A DNA stretch of 64,000 nucleotides from Thiosocius sp963736445. GTDB taxonomy: Bacteria; Pseudomonadota; Gammaproteobacteria; Chromatiales; Chromatiaceae. The notes under the pieces were generated by a model. The model worked only from the letters and a program-made list of their open reading frames with translations. It did not search any database and had not been told where the DNA came from. The stretch covers positions 38,302 to 102,301 of the forward strand of contig CAVTOY010000011.1 of assembly GCA_963736445.1 (NCBI GenBank), in the 5' to 3' direction. The first letter of the stretch is position 1. Each line of letters starts with the position of its first letter. The position numbers were made by a program, and so were the translations under genes. Below are positions 1-8,177 of the stretch, piece by piece.

Positions 1-1
1 G

Positions 2-454
2 GCCGGTAATGCATCAGGCATCAACGACGGCGCCTCGTTCTTCGTGCTCGCCGCGGCCGACGTCGCTGCCAAATCCGGTTACAAGCCCATGGCGCGTCTT
101 GCGGGCTATGCCGTTGCCGGCGTACCCAACGAATTGATGGGTGAGGGACCGATCCCGGCTTCGCGCCTGGCGCTCAAGAAGGCCGGCCTCAGCCTCGATC
201 AGATGGACGTCATCGAGTCCAATGAGGCCTTCGCTGCCCAGGCGCTGGCGGTCGCCAAAGGACTGGAACTGGACTTGGCAAAGACCAATCCGAATGGCGG
301 TGCCATTGCGCTGGGACACCCGATCGGCTGCTCTGGCGCATTCATCGCCACCAAGGCGATCTACGAACTCCACCGCACCGGAGGCCAATATGCGCTGGTC
401 ACCATGTGCATCGGTGGCGGCCAGGGCATTGCTACGGTATTCGAGAGGCTCTAA
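2..454 (+). CDS. Thiolase (acetyl-CoA C-acetyltransferase), 3' part
   Basis: This is the C-terminal 150 residues of a thiolase; the 5' end lies outside the window and the frame is open from base 2. The conserved thiolase blocks appear in order: NEAFA, then GGAIALGHPIGCSG with the active-site histidine, then CIGGGQG with the second catalytic cysteine. Family members condense two acetyl-CoA to acetoacetyl-CoA or run the reverse reaction, in short-chain acid or polyhydroxybutyrate metabolism, in the cytoplasm. The substrate cannot be told from this part. A strong hairpin follows the stop codon, consistent with the gene ending its transcript. Confidence 0.95.
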   Translation, partial: AGNASGINDGASFFVLAAADVAAKSGYKPMARLAGYAVAGVPNELMGEGPIPASRLALKKAGLSLDQMDVIESNEAFAAQALAVAKGLELDLAKTNPNGGAIALGHPIGCSGAFIATKAIYELHRTGGQYALVTMCIGGGQGIATVFERL

Positions 455-494
455 CGATCAAGGGTGCGAGAGCGCAGCGCACCGCACAATAACG

Positions 495-535
495 GCATCG
501 GGTGCGTTAGGGCTCACGCCTGACGCACCCGATGC
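495..535. terminator. Hairpin after the thiolase gene
   Basis: A perfect 13-bp inverted repeat (GCATCGGGTGCGT and its complement) encloses a 15-base loop, starting 41 bases past the thiolase stop. The convergent MltF-like gene ends at 610, so the hairpin may serve as a shared terminator. There is no clean T-run, so it could also be an intergenic palindromic repeat. Confidence 0.55.
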
Positions 536-609
536 AAATTTGATTCTGCTGATCGCCCAGACTGAAACAGACCGGAAAGGTATCGGAAATACGTTGAAGC
601 CGCCGGTGA

Positions 610-2088
610 CTACCGCAGCGTTTGCTTCAGCTGCTGGTGTTCATCCAGCAGGCGATAGGCGGTGTGATACTTTTTTATGTCAGCAACATACTTGACCGTC
701 TCCCGCCCGATCAATTTACCCGCTGCCACTTCGACATTGCCGAACCAGCGGTCCTGGTCCAGCCCCATCTCGGCAGCAAGCCGACGCATCTTGCGGACAT
801 TCGCGGGACCCGCGTTATAAGAGGCCCAGACAAACGCCATACGGTCCGCGGGATCGATGTCGGCCTCTGAAAAATAGCGATCACGCAGGAACGCCAGGTA
901 TTTGGCCCCTGCATGCACATTATTCTCCGCTGTGTGGATATCCGGGATACCGACGTTCGGATCTTTCGCGGTACTGGGCAACAGCTGCATCAGGCCAACC
1001 GCCCCGCGACGGCTGCGGCGCTTCTGGTCCAGGCCGGACTCGTGGTAGGCCTGCGCGAGCAGGGCCAGCGGATCGATGCCGTACTTTTCGCCATAGCGCT
1101 TGAACAAGGCCATCACACGCTCGAGCTTTTCACGTTCGCTGGCGCTGGTGGGGTTCGTAATCCAGCGGGTCTCGGTCAGATATTGCTTACTCAGCACGTT
1201 GCCCAGCAGCGTGCCTTTCTTGACTCGCCCCAAAAACTCTCCCAGGCTGGCCTGCAGCTGGGGGTTATCGGGGCGTACGGCCCAACCGACATATCCGCCC
1301 GCGTTGAGCAGCACATCCTCTTGCACCACGATGTCTTTGAAGATCTGGGACCACAGACGGGCCTTGTAGTCATCGATAACGCTCAGCTGCACGATTCCGG
1401 CGTTGACCATTTCGAGAATGTCCTCGCTGTGCAGCAGGGGATCGGCCTCGCGGATCTTCACGGGTGGCCTGCCCTGCGCCTCGAGCCGAGTGTTCAACTG
1501 CCGCAGGTGCTCTGCATAGCTGCTACCACGTAACACATGGACCTCCTGCCCCGCGAGATCGTCGATGCTGGTGAGCGGATCGACATCGCGGTGGCGTACC
1601 ACGACCTCGTCTACCGACATCCCCTTACCCGACAGCATGGCGACCCTGGCCTCGCGTTCGGGCGTTAGCGTCAGCATAGCCGCGGCAACATCACCGTGGC
1701 CCGCAAGCAGTTCGGGAATCAAGCGATCGAAGGTCACCGGCAGGAAGCGGACCCGGACCTTGTCGGCCGCCTTCTTGATCCCCTTGTTGAGAAACTTTTC
1801 ATACTCGCGCAAGAGTTTGGCCTGCAGGCCCTCGATCTTCGCCCCCGACAGGAAGAAATCGGTATTGCTCGGCACGACCAGGGCACGCAGAATCTTTCGC
1901 TCCCGGATCTGATCCAGATCACCGCTGAACGCCTCCGTCGGCAGTGAAATTGCCGCAGTCTTAGGCGGAGGGGCCGGCGTATCTACCAGCTCCTTACCGC
2001 TTTCGGGCGCGGGGGAACAGCCGGTGATGGCCCAGGCAGCAAGCAACACTGTGGCCCTCAGCGGGCGGGATAATGGGACGCTCAACAT
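610..2088 (-). CDS. mltF: MltF-like membrane-bound lytic murein transglycosylase
   Basis: This 492-residue lipoprotein starts with a signal peptide ending in the lipobox AITGC, so it should be lipid-anchored in the envelope. Residues of about 50-300 form a periplasmic solute-binding-like domain (SBP type 3), and about 330-470 form a lysozyme-like SLT domain with the catalytic Glu in YHESGLDQ followed by GAVGLMQLLPSTA. This two-domain order is that of MltF, which cleaves the MurNAc-GlcNAc bond with formation of 1,6-anhydroMurNAc during wall turnover. The ATG at 2088 begins the signal peptide. The gene lies 39 bases downstream of the PhoD-like gene on the same strand and is probably cotranscribed with it. 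Confidence 0.93.
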   Translation of the reverse strand: MLSVPLSRPLRATVLLAAWAITGCSPAPESGKELVDTPAPPPKTAAISLPTEAFSGDLDQIRERKILRALVVPSNTDFFLSGAKIEGLQAKLLREYEKFLNKGIKKAADKVRVRFLPVTFDRLIPELLAGHGDVAAAMLTLTPEREARVAMLSGKGMSVDEVVVRHRDVDPLTSIDDLAGQEVHVLRGSSYAEHLRQLNTRLEAQGRPPVKIREADPLLHSEDILEMVNAGIVQLSVIDDYKARLWSQIFKDIVVQEDVLLNAGGYVGWAVRPDNPQLQASLGEFLGRVKKGTLLGNVLSKQYLTETRWITNPTSASEREKLERVMALFKRYGEKYGIDPLALLAQAYHESGLDQKRRSRRGAVGLMQLLPSTAKDPNVGIPDIHTAENNVHAGAKYLAFLRDRYFSEADIDPADRMAFVWASYNAGPANVRKMRRLAAEMGLDQDRWFGNVEVAAGKLIGRETVKYVADIKKYHTAYRLLDEHQQLKQTLR

Positions 2089-2127
2089 CGCTTGCTCTCT
2101 TTTCTTCTGACGCTACCGCGGGCTCGA

Positions 2128-4122
2128 TCAGTCCCAGCGCGATTCTGCCTCGCGACGGCTGAACGCCACGACGCGGCCATCGGCCAGCAGTTCCCGGATG
2201 CGCCAGGGTACACCCTCCGCATCGAGCTCTACGAGGCCAATGCCGCTGCCGTTGAGCAGCCGCCTGCCATGCGGCGTCCCCTCGGGCTTGCGCGGAACGA
2301 CCCGCATACGGCGCCGCCGGGTGAACCAATTCAGCGGCGAGCGCGGCGAATACAACCAGCGGTTACCCCGGTCGAGCACCGCGAGCAGGCGTGCGGGAAA
2401 CGCATTGCGTGTCCCGCTGCTGCAGATCTGCCATATGTCCGGACCACGTATGCGTCCGCGCAGTTCGACATCGTAGACAAAGGAATAATGCACGTCACCC
2501 GACAGGACGACAAAGTGCCGCGGGGTCTTCGGATGGCGAAAGACATTGAGGATGGCATGCGCTGCGCCGGGGTGGGCCATCCAGTTTTCCGCGTCGACCA
2601 GCAGCGGATGGCCAAACCAGGTGAAGATGCGCTGGATGGCCTCGATCAGCTTCACGCCGAAGATCGGTGCGGGCGATACCAGCAACACCGCCGGCAGGCC
2701 GCGCAGGGTCTTCTGCAAATCGGCCAACGCCTCCCAGTCCATCAGACCGGACGGCTTGCGCGCAGCCGACTCCGAGCGCCAGCGATGCGTGCGGCTGTCG
2801 ATCACCACCAGGGGCGGCGTGGTCGGCCAACTGTAGTGCCAGTCATCGAAGCGCAGCAGTCGCTCGATGCAGGCCGCATGCGCGTCGCTGCCCGGCGTAC
2901 TGAGGCTGGACTGCAGCTGCCCCAGGATATCGTTGTCGAATGCCGCCGGGTCGTTACCCCACCCCTGGTTGAGCAGATACGCGATCAGCGCATTGCCGAT
3001 GACCCGATTCGAGAACGGGTGGTCATAGGCCGCCTCCTCCCATTCACGGCTCAGGTTCCAATCGTCGGTGATGTCATGATCGTCGAAGATCATCGCCACC
3101 GGGAGGTGCGCGAACAGGCGTCGCACACTCGCCAGCTCGGTGATGAAGGCCTCGATCGCGCGGCCTTCCGACGCATATAGCTTACGCGATGCGGTATCCA
3201 GCCCCGGCGGCGGATCGCGATCGATCCCCGCCCAGGGGGCCGGCGACCAGACCAGCAGATACATCGCCAGCACCTCGGCCAGCGTAATCAGGTGATTGTG
3301 TGCGCTGTCGGTGGTGAATACTGGCTTCTCGACCCCACCGAACAGCACCTCGATCGGCGCGTAATTGCGCTTGCGGCGCGGCAACAGCTTCTCTCGGTGG
3401 TAGTAGCCGTCCGGGTGGCGATACAGCGCCTGCGAATCGGTCAGACCAGTCTCCCCTGCCCCAGAAAGGGCCTCGACCGGCAGGCCGAGCCGCGCGATCA
3501 GCTGGTGAATGGCACGCAGCATTGGCCCGGCTACGTCGTCCGTGTAGATCTGATCGCCCGACAGCACCAAGGCCGATGGCCAGGCTGGCAGTTCCTGCTC
3601 TGACACCCGGGCCGACGACGTCGCGTCGTGCGCTGCGCGACCCGTCGCCAGGCAACGCGCGAGCAGGCGGTCGGCCTGCACCAGACCATCGCGACCCGGA
3701 AAGTGCGGCTTGCGGCAGGAGCCGTGTAGCACCGAACCAACCCGGCTCGGCAATAGGAAGCCGGGCGAAGGCTTGCCCGGATAGCAGAGATCGGGGGCCC
3801 ACTCCGACCAGTCCTGCCAGCCCCTCTCCTCACCCGCCAGCGGTTGCAGCGCGAGCGTGTAGCCGATCCAGCGGTCATAGGGCAGCGCCTCGCCCAACGC
3901 CAGCTCGATCAGCAGGTAACGCAGATGGTCGCCCGCCGTCAGCGAACGGCAGGCCGCGGTACCCGGCTCGAGCGCATAGCTGCGCGGCGACGCCTCACCG
4001 CATGCCAGCGTCAGCCGGGCGCGGACCGGTCCACGCAACGCGAGCCAGAGGGTCACCCGCTGCGCAGTAAGCCGACGCAAAATCGGACCGGCCAGCACCA
4101 ACGGTAATTCCGACGCGTTCAT
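2128..4122 (-). CDS. PhoD-like phosphatase family protein
   Basis: This 664-residue protein has the metal-binding blocks of the PhoD/purple-acid-type metallophosphoesterases: SGDQIYTDD near residue 190, MIFDDHDITDDWN near 345 and VVLSGDVHYSFVYD near 555. PhoD enzymes hydrolyse phosphomonoesters or phosphodiesters. This longer variant has no visible signal peptide, so a cytoplasmic role is likelier than secretion. The N-terminal 110 residues resemble the beta-rich domain usually found before the catalytic core. It is the first gene of a probable pair with the MltF-like gene. The substrate is unknown. Confidence 0.9.
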   Translation of the reverse strand: MNASELPLVLAGPILRRLTAQRVTLWLALRGPVRARLTLACGEASPRSYALEPGTAACRSLTAGDHLRYLLIELALGEALPYDRWIGYTLALQPLAGEERGWQDWSEWAPDLCYPGKPSPGFLLPSRVGSVLHGSCRKPHFPGRDGLVQADRLLARCLATGRAAHDATSSARVSEQELPAWPSALVLSGDQIYTDDVAGPMLRAIHQLIARLGLPVEALSGAGETGLTDSQALYRHPDGYYHREKLLPRRKRNYAPIEVLFGGVEKPVFTTDSAHNHLITLAEVLAMYLLVWSPAPWAGIDRDPPPGLDTASRKLYASEGRAIEAFITELASVRRLFAHLPVAMIFDDHDITDDWNLSREWEEAAYDHPFSNRVIGNALIAYLLNQGWGNDPAAFDNDILGQLQSSLSTPGSDAHAACIERLLRFDDWHYSWPTTPPLVVIDSRTHRWRSESAARKPSGLMDWEALADLQKTLRGLPAVLLVSPAPIFGVKLIEAIQRIFTWFGHPLLVDAENWMAHPGAAHAILNVFRHPKTPRHFVVLSGDVHYSFVYDVELRGRIRGPDIWQICSSGTRNAFPARLLAVLDRGNRWLYSPRSPLNWFTRRRRMRVVPRKPEGTPHGRRLLNGSGIGLVELDAEGVPWRIRELLADGRVVAFSRREAESRWD

Positions 4123-4435
4123 CGATTTCCTGTTCCACGGATCACAACCCCATGGAATTCAACGCGATCCGGCGCGTCACCAAGGTCCTTTGGTCCCATC
4201 GCCCTGGAGCCTATATCCTTCGTCCGGCGCACGCCGGGCCGCGAGTGCAGAAAGCCGTGGTGAATCGCTTGCCCGTCTATGGGCTGCGGACCGCGATAGG
4301 CCGGCGGCGAAACACGGTGTCATTATTCGAAGTGGGGTCATGTAGGCTCACACCAATTGTATGTTTACACACTTAACTGTCTGGCAGCCGTTAGCCGTCC
4401 GGTGAGATTTTCAGGCTAGACCTTGGAGGGTCGAC
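4123..4435. promoter_or_regulatory. Divergent intergenic region
   Basis: These 313 bases separate the PhoD-like gene (minus) from the exchanger gene (plus) and must hold both promoters. No coding signal is supported here. The stretch 4310-4390 is relatively AT-rich. A GGAGGG ribosome-binding site stands just before the exchanger start at 4436. Confidence 0.4.
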
Positions 4436-5416
4436 ATGGCGCTGGCAGTGCTGGCGATTCTGGGTGGTTTCGCGCTCTTGATCTGGAGCGCCGATCGGTT
4501 TGTGGAAGGCGCGGCCGCGACGGCCAAGCACGTGGGCATGCCCTCGCTGCTGATTGGCATGGTGATCGTGGGCTTTGGCACCTCTTCGCCGGAGATGGTC
4601 GTTTCCGCCATGGCCGCGTTGGACGGCAGCCCCGAACTCGCCCTGGGTAACGCGCTGGGCTCCAATATTGCGAATACCGGTCTAATCCTGGGCATCACCG
4701 CGCTGATTGCGCCAATCGCCGTGCATTCGAAGATCGTACGCCGCGAGCTGCCGCTGCTGTTGATGGTCAGCCTGCTGACTGGCGCCATCCTCTGGGACCA
4801 CGCCATCACGCGCCAGGAATCCCTGGTGTTATTGGGTGGATTTTTCGGCCTGATCGGCTGGACGGTGTTTACCGGCTTGCGCCACCGCGAAGACACGCTC
4901 GCGGCGGAAATGGCGATCGAAATGGAAGCACGCACCATGCCGCTGGGAGGCGCGCTGTTCTGGCTGGTGGTCGGAATGATGCTGCTGATCGTGAGCTCCC
5001 GCTTCCTGATCTGGGGTGCCGTTGCGGTCGCCCAGGCACTCGGTATCAGTGACTTTGTGATCGGCCTGACCATCGTTGCGCTGGGCACCTCTCTGCCGGA
5101 GCTGGCGGCCTCGGTGATCGCTGCGCGCAAGGGTGAGCACGATATCGCTATCGGCAACATAGTCGGCTCCAACATGTTCAACCTGCTCGCGGTGATCGGT
5201 ATCGCCGGGGTGATCGCGCCCATGTCGTCGATTGCCGCCGAGGTGCTGTACCGGGACTGGAGCACCATGGTCGCTCTGTTCATTGCCGTGTTCATCATTG
5301 CCTATGGCTTTCGCGGCGAAGGACATATCAACCGCATCGAGGGCTTCCTGCTGGTGACAGCTTACGTCGCCTATACCGCTTATCTGCTGATCACGATGAC
5401 GGGCGCGTTTATCTAA
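4436..5416 (+). CDS. Calcium/sodium antiporter (CaCA family, YrbG-like)
   Basis: This 326-residue inner-membrane protein is built from two homologous halves of five membrane segments each, the hallmark of CaCA exchangers. The two alpha-repeats are visible as GFGTSSPEMVVS with GNALGSNIANTG near residues 45-80, and ALGTSLPELAAS with GNIVGSNMFNLL near 215-250. The acidic residue in each G-T-S-x-P-E motif coordinates the ions. The family exchanges Ca2+ for Na+ or K+, usually exporting Ca2+. The ATG follows a good GGAGGG ribosome-binding site. The gene stands alone, 550 bases before the fibre operon. Confidence 0.95.
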   Translation: MALAVLAILGGFALLIWSADRFVEGAAATAKHVGMPSLLIGMVIVGFGTSSPEMVVSAMAALDGSPELALGNALGSNIANTGLILGITALIAPIAVHSKIVRRELPLLLMVSLLTGAILWDHAITRQESLVLLGGFFGLIGWTVFTGLRHREDTLAAEMAIEMEARTMPLGGALFWLVVGMMLLIVSSRFLIWGAVAVAQALGISDFVIGLTIVALGTSLPELAASVIAARKGEHDIAIGNIVGSNMFNLLAVIGIAGVIAPMSSIAAEVLYRDWSTMVALFIAVFIIAYGFRGEGHINRIEGFLLVTAYVAYTAYLLITMTGAFI

Positions 5417-5967
5417 CCCGCTTATCTCACCCTACGCGGGTGGTCATGGGCGTTGTTTCAACTTCGTAACAATTAACCTGGAAATCTCATCGGCTGGTGA
5501 AGACGCGAGGTCTCTTCATGGCTTTGCGCGCACGTCACCGCGTAAAGCACCGCACAGCGTGATTCGACCACGGTGTAAAAAAATCTGACAGCGGCATCAT
5601 CCGGGTCGTCTGCAAACCGCGATCTGCAGCTCGCCGGATAAGCCCGATCGATCAAGATCTCCCGCAACATATCAAAGGTTAATAATAAACCGCGTTTTCG
5701 TCGTTTCCCGGCGCGTTTTTGGCGGATTTTGGCCCGAATAAGGCAGTCGATCGATAGGTGATTTCCCCAGGTACCCAGGTGTCGACATATTTAACACTCC
5801 CGGGAATGGCAAGGTAGCTTCGGAACATGTCTTTCCCGGGAATACAACAACTTACTTGCGCTGGCATAAACGATGCATCACCCGGTGCAGCACGATGCCG
5901 TGCTTCATCGACTCGCCGGACGGGGACTCTCGTTCGGCAAGAACAAAGAACTTACGAGGATCGACTA
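5417..5967. promoter_or_regulatory. Long leader upstream of the fibre operon, with repeated TCCCGGGAAT
   Basis: No gene is supported in these 551 bases. The decamer TCCCGGGAAT occurs twice in direct orientation, at 5798-5807 and 5834-5843, 36 bases apart and about 130-170 bases before the first operon start. The core CCCGGG is palindromic. A pair of such sites upstream of a long operon suggests a regulator-binding region, but no known operator was recognised. A good ribosome-binding site (ACGAGGA) lies at 5954-5960. Confidence 0.35.
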
Positions 5968-6960
5968 ATGAAGAGATTTCAAATGATGACCCTGGCCGCA
6001 GCTGTCTCGATGGCGCTCGGCATGAGCTCGGTTGCTTACGCCAACCCCAACAACAACATCGAGTCGGAAGAAGGTGGCCAGAACAACTCGGTCACTACCA
6101 CCGGCGCTGACAGCGGCGCAACGGCGGCTGAGAACGCAACGGCCCAAATCGATAACAGCGATAACAGCGACAACAGCACCAACGACGCGAGCGACAACAG
6201 CACCAACGACGCGAGCGACAACAGCACCAACGACGCGAGCGACAACAGCACCAACACCGCTGACAGTTACAACGACAACAGCAACAACAGCGATAACAGC
6301 GTCGCCGACAACGACGACAACAGCAACAACAGCGACAACAGCGTCGCCGACAACGACGACAACAGCAACAACAGCACCAACACCGCTGACAGTTACAACG
6401 ACAACAGCGACAACAGCGACAACAGCGACAACAGCGACAACAGCAACAACAGCGACAACAGCAACAACAGCGACAACAGCGTCGCCGACAACGACGACAA
6501 CAGCAACAACAGTGTCAACACCGCTGACAGTTACAACGACAACAGCGACAACAGCGACAACAGCGACAACAGCGACAACAGCGACAACAGCATGAACGTC
6601 GCCGCGTCGGGCGAAGAGAGTGTAGCCGCCGGTAACGATGCCACGGTTACCACCACCGAGATTGAAGCCGAAGGTAGCGATTCGATTGCGGCACTCGGTA
6701 ACGTTTCTGTGAACCAATCGGAGCTGATGGGCGAAGTTAGCGGCAACAACGTGAACTTGAACGCAAATGGTGGTCCTCCAGGGAGCGCTGTCACGTTGAC
6801 CTATAACGCCGACAACAACATCAGTAGCTCGTTCAACGGGTTCTCGGGTCAGAACCTATCCGCCCAGAATACCGGCGCCAATGCTCTGATCCAGCAGCAG
6901 GTGACCTTCCAGGGCAACATCAACGCGGGTGCTGCCGCGGCGGGTGAAGGCACTCGGTAA
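5968..6960 (+). CDS. Secreted Asn/Asp/Ser repeat protein, candidate fibre subunit
   Basis: This 330-residue protein has a clear signal peptide (cleavage near AYA-NPN, residue 25). A low-complexity core at about residues 62-208 is built from DNS, NNS, DNSTNDAS and ADNDDNSNNS units. The 120-residue C-terminal part is richer in hydrophobic residues and ends in the motif GQNLSAQNTGANALIQQQ. The ATG at 5968 is chosen because ACGAGGA precedes it and the signal peptide starts there; an in-frame extension to 5827 is not needed. It is the first gene of the six-gene operon with C39 peptidase and FapF-like genes, so it occupies the position of an exported amyloid subunit. The fibre role is inference; the acidic repeats could also bind Ca2+. 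Confidence 0.85.
   Translation: MKRFQMMTLAAAVSMALGMSSVAYANPNNNIESEEGGQNNSVTTTGADSGATAAENATAQIDNSDNSDNSTNDASDNSTNDASDNSTNDASDNSTNTADSYNDNSNNSDNSVADNDDNSNNSDNSVADNDDNSNNSTNTADSYNDNSDNSDNSDNSDNSNNSDNSNNSDNSVADNDDNSNNSVNTADSYNDNSDNSDNSDNSDNSDNSMNVAASGEESVAAGNDATVTTTEIEAEGSDSIAALGNVSVNQSELMGEVSGNNVNLNANGGPPGSAVTLTYNADNNISSSFNGFSGQNLSAQNTGANALIQQQVTFQGNINAGAAAAGEGTR
6151..6591 (+). repeat. Coding array of 9-base GACAACAGC units
   Basis: About 440 bases consist almost entirely of 9-base units of the GACAACAGC/AACAACAGC type with interspersed longer units (AGCACCAACGACGCG-type, and a larger block with GTCGCCGACAACGACGAC and ACCGCTGACAGTTACAAC). The larger blocks themselves recur, indicating segmental duplication. 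All units are multiples of three, so copy-number change would alter protein length without breaking the frame. Confidence 0.95.
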
Positions 6961-7057
6961 TCGCTGCAGCTGCATAGCGAGGTGAGGTACCGGCGGATGT
7001 CTCGGCATCCGCCGGTCAACCAGCCTGAATGAACGTATTAACTTTAGGAGTCGGCAG

Positions 7058-7420
7058 ATGAACCGCAAGCTGGCTTGGGTGCTTATCGCGTGTGCCGTGG
7101 GGATGTCCTTCGGATTGAGGGCCGAATCCACGGTCAGCATCACGGAAGGAGACACACTGATGCTCGAGGCGGCCCTCAGCGAGGATGACCTCGCGGGTAA
7201 TCGGGGCGAGGGAGTCGCCATGGACGATATGACCCTCAACGAGATAGACATCGACGGCAGCAATCACGGCAACACCGTGATGAATTCCGTCACGGGCCAA
7301 AACTTTATCGGCAACGGCGCCTTCAATGGTGCGAGCGGGATGTTCGACACTATCCAGAACAGTGGCAACAATGTCCTGATCCAGAACGCCACCATCGTCA
7401 ATATCAACATGTCGGATTGA
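7058..7420 (+). CDS. Small secreted protein sharing the C-terminal fibre motif
   Basis: This 120-residue protein has a signal peptide (cleavage near LRA-EST) and a GGAG-type ribosome-binding site (TTTAGGAG). The mature part is acidic and then Asn-rich, ending with GMFDTIQNSGNNVLIQNAT followed by alternating Ile/Val and Asn, a pattern expected to form beta strands. The same Gln-Asn-Ser/Thr, Gly/Leu-x-Asn, Ile-Gln pattern occurs in the first and fourth proteins of the operon. It lies between the repeat protein and the C39 peptidase, three bases before the latter. It may be a minor subunit or nucleator, comparable in position to FapB/FapC; this is inference. No named family was recognised. Confidence 0.85.
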   Translation: MNRKLAWVLIACAVGMSFGLRAESTVSITEGDTLMLEAALSEDDLAGNRGEGVAMDDMTLNEIDIDGSNHGNTVMNSVTGQNFIGNGAFNGASGMFDTIQNSGNNVLIQNATIVNINMSD

Positions 7421-7423
7421 TGG

Positions 7424-8161
7424 ATGAGCGTGCTACACAACAACAGGCGGAGGGGCTTTAGGGCCCTGGCCCGCGTTCTGGGCTTCGCAGCGGCGCTCGT
7501 CTACCCGACGTTCGCCGCTGCCCTTTCTATGGTCTTACCGACCGCCGGTGCGGGCGGGACCTTCACGGTCGACGTCGTCAGTTTCAAGGAATCACGTTTT
7601 CAGACCATTCTGCGCCAGCAGTACGATTACAGCTGCGGCTCGGCCGCCGTGGCCTCGCTGTTGAGCTTTCACTACAACGACCCTAAGTCCGAGATCGAGG
7701 TGTTCAAGGACATGTGGGAACGCGGCGATCAGCAAAAGATCCAGCGCGAGGGTTTCTCGCTGCTCGACATGAAGACCTACCTCGAGAGCAACGGCTATCG
7801 CGCCGATGGCTATCGCCTGCCGCTGGACCGGCTGGTCAAGGTCGGCGTGCCGGCGATCACACTGATCAACAACAACGGTTACATGCACTTTGTAGTCATC
7901 AAGGGGGTCTCCAATGACGAGATCCTGCTCGGTGACCCGGTGCTCGGCGTCCGCAAGCTGCCGCGCGATGAATTCGACGCCATGTGGCAGGGCGGGATCG
8001 TGTTCCTAATCAAGAACAAGGCCAAAATCGCGCGCGCAAGTTTCAATCGCGACACCGAATGGCAGACGGTTGCGGAAGCACCGTTGGATGTGGGCAAGGC
8101 GATGAGCGTGCGTTCTCTCGCCGATTTCAACCTGCTGCTGCCGGCTCGTTCGGACTTCTGA
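7424..8161 (+). CDS. C39-like cysteine peptidase (FapD-like)
   Basis: This 245-residue protein starts with an N-terminal signal or membrane segment, followed by a papain-like C39 domain. The catalytic triad is readable: Cys71 in YDYSCGSAAV, His155 in GYMHFVVIKG and Asp171 in LLGDPVLG. C39 domains cut leader peptides after double glycine in ABC exporters. Free-standing periplasmic versions occur in the Fap amyloid operon (FapD) and are linked there to export of the subunits. Here the gene sits between two exported proteins that share a motif and before an outer-membrane barrel, matching the Fap order. It starts three bases after the previous stop, so translational coupling is likely. Confidence 0.92.
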   Translation: MSVLHNNRRRGFRALARVLGFAAALVYPTFAAALSMVLPTAGAGGTFTVDVVSFKESRFQTILRQQYDYSCGSAAVASLLSFHYNDPKSEIEVFKDMWERGDQQKIQREGFSLLDMKTYLESNGYRADGYRLPLDRLVKVGVPAITLINNNGYMHFVVIKGVSNDEILLGDPVLGVRKLPRDEFDAMWQGGIVFLIKNKAKIARASFNRDTEWQTVAEAPLDVGKAMSVRSLADFNLLLPARSDF

Positions 8162-8177
8162 CGGTGGCAAGGATCAC

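Noticed and set aside
5827..5967. Longer start for the repeat protein
   Set aside because: The extension has no signal peptide logic, whereas ATG 5968 is preceded by ACGAGGA and begins a typical signal peptide.
6151..6591. Possible CRISPR or satellite array
   Set aside because: Units are 9 bases without spacers and all translate in frame within a secreted protein.
5965..6717. Long minus-strand frame rich in Val/Ala antisense to the repeat gene
   Set aside because: It is the mirror of the GACAACAGC repeats, has no start signal or fold, and the plus-strand protein has a clear signal peptide and ribosome-binding site.
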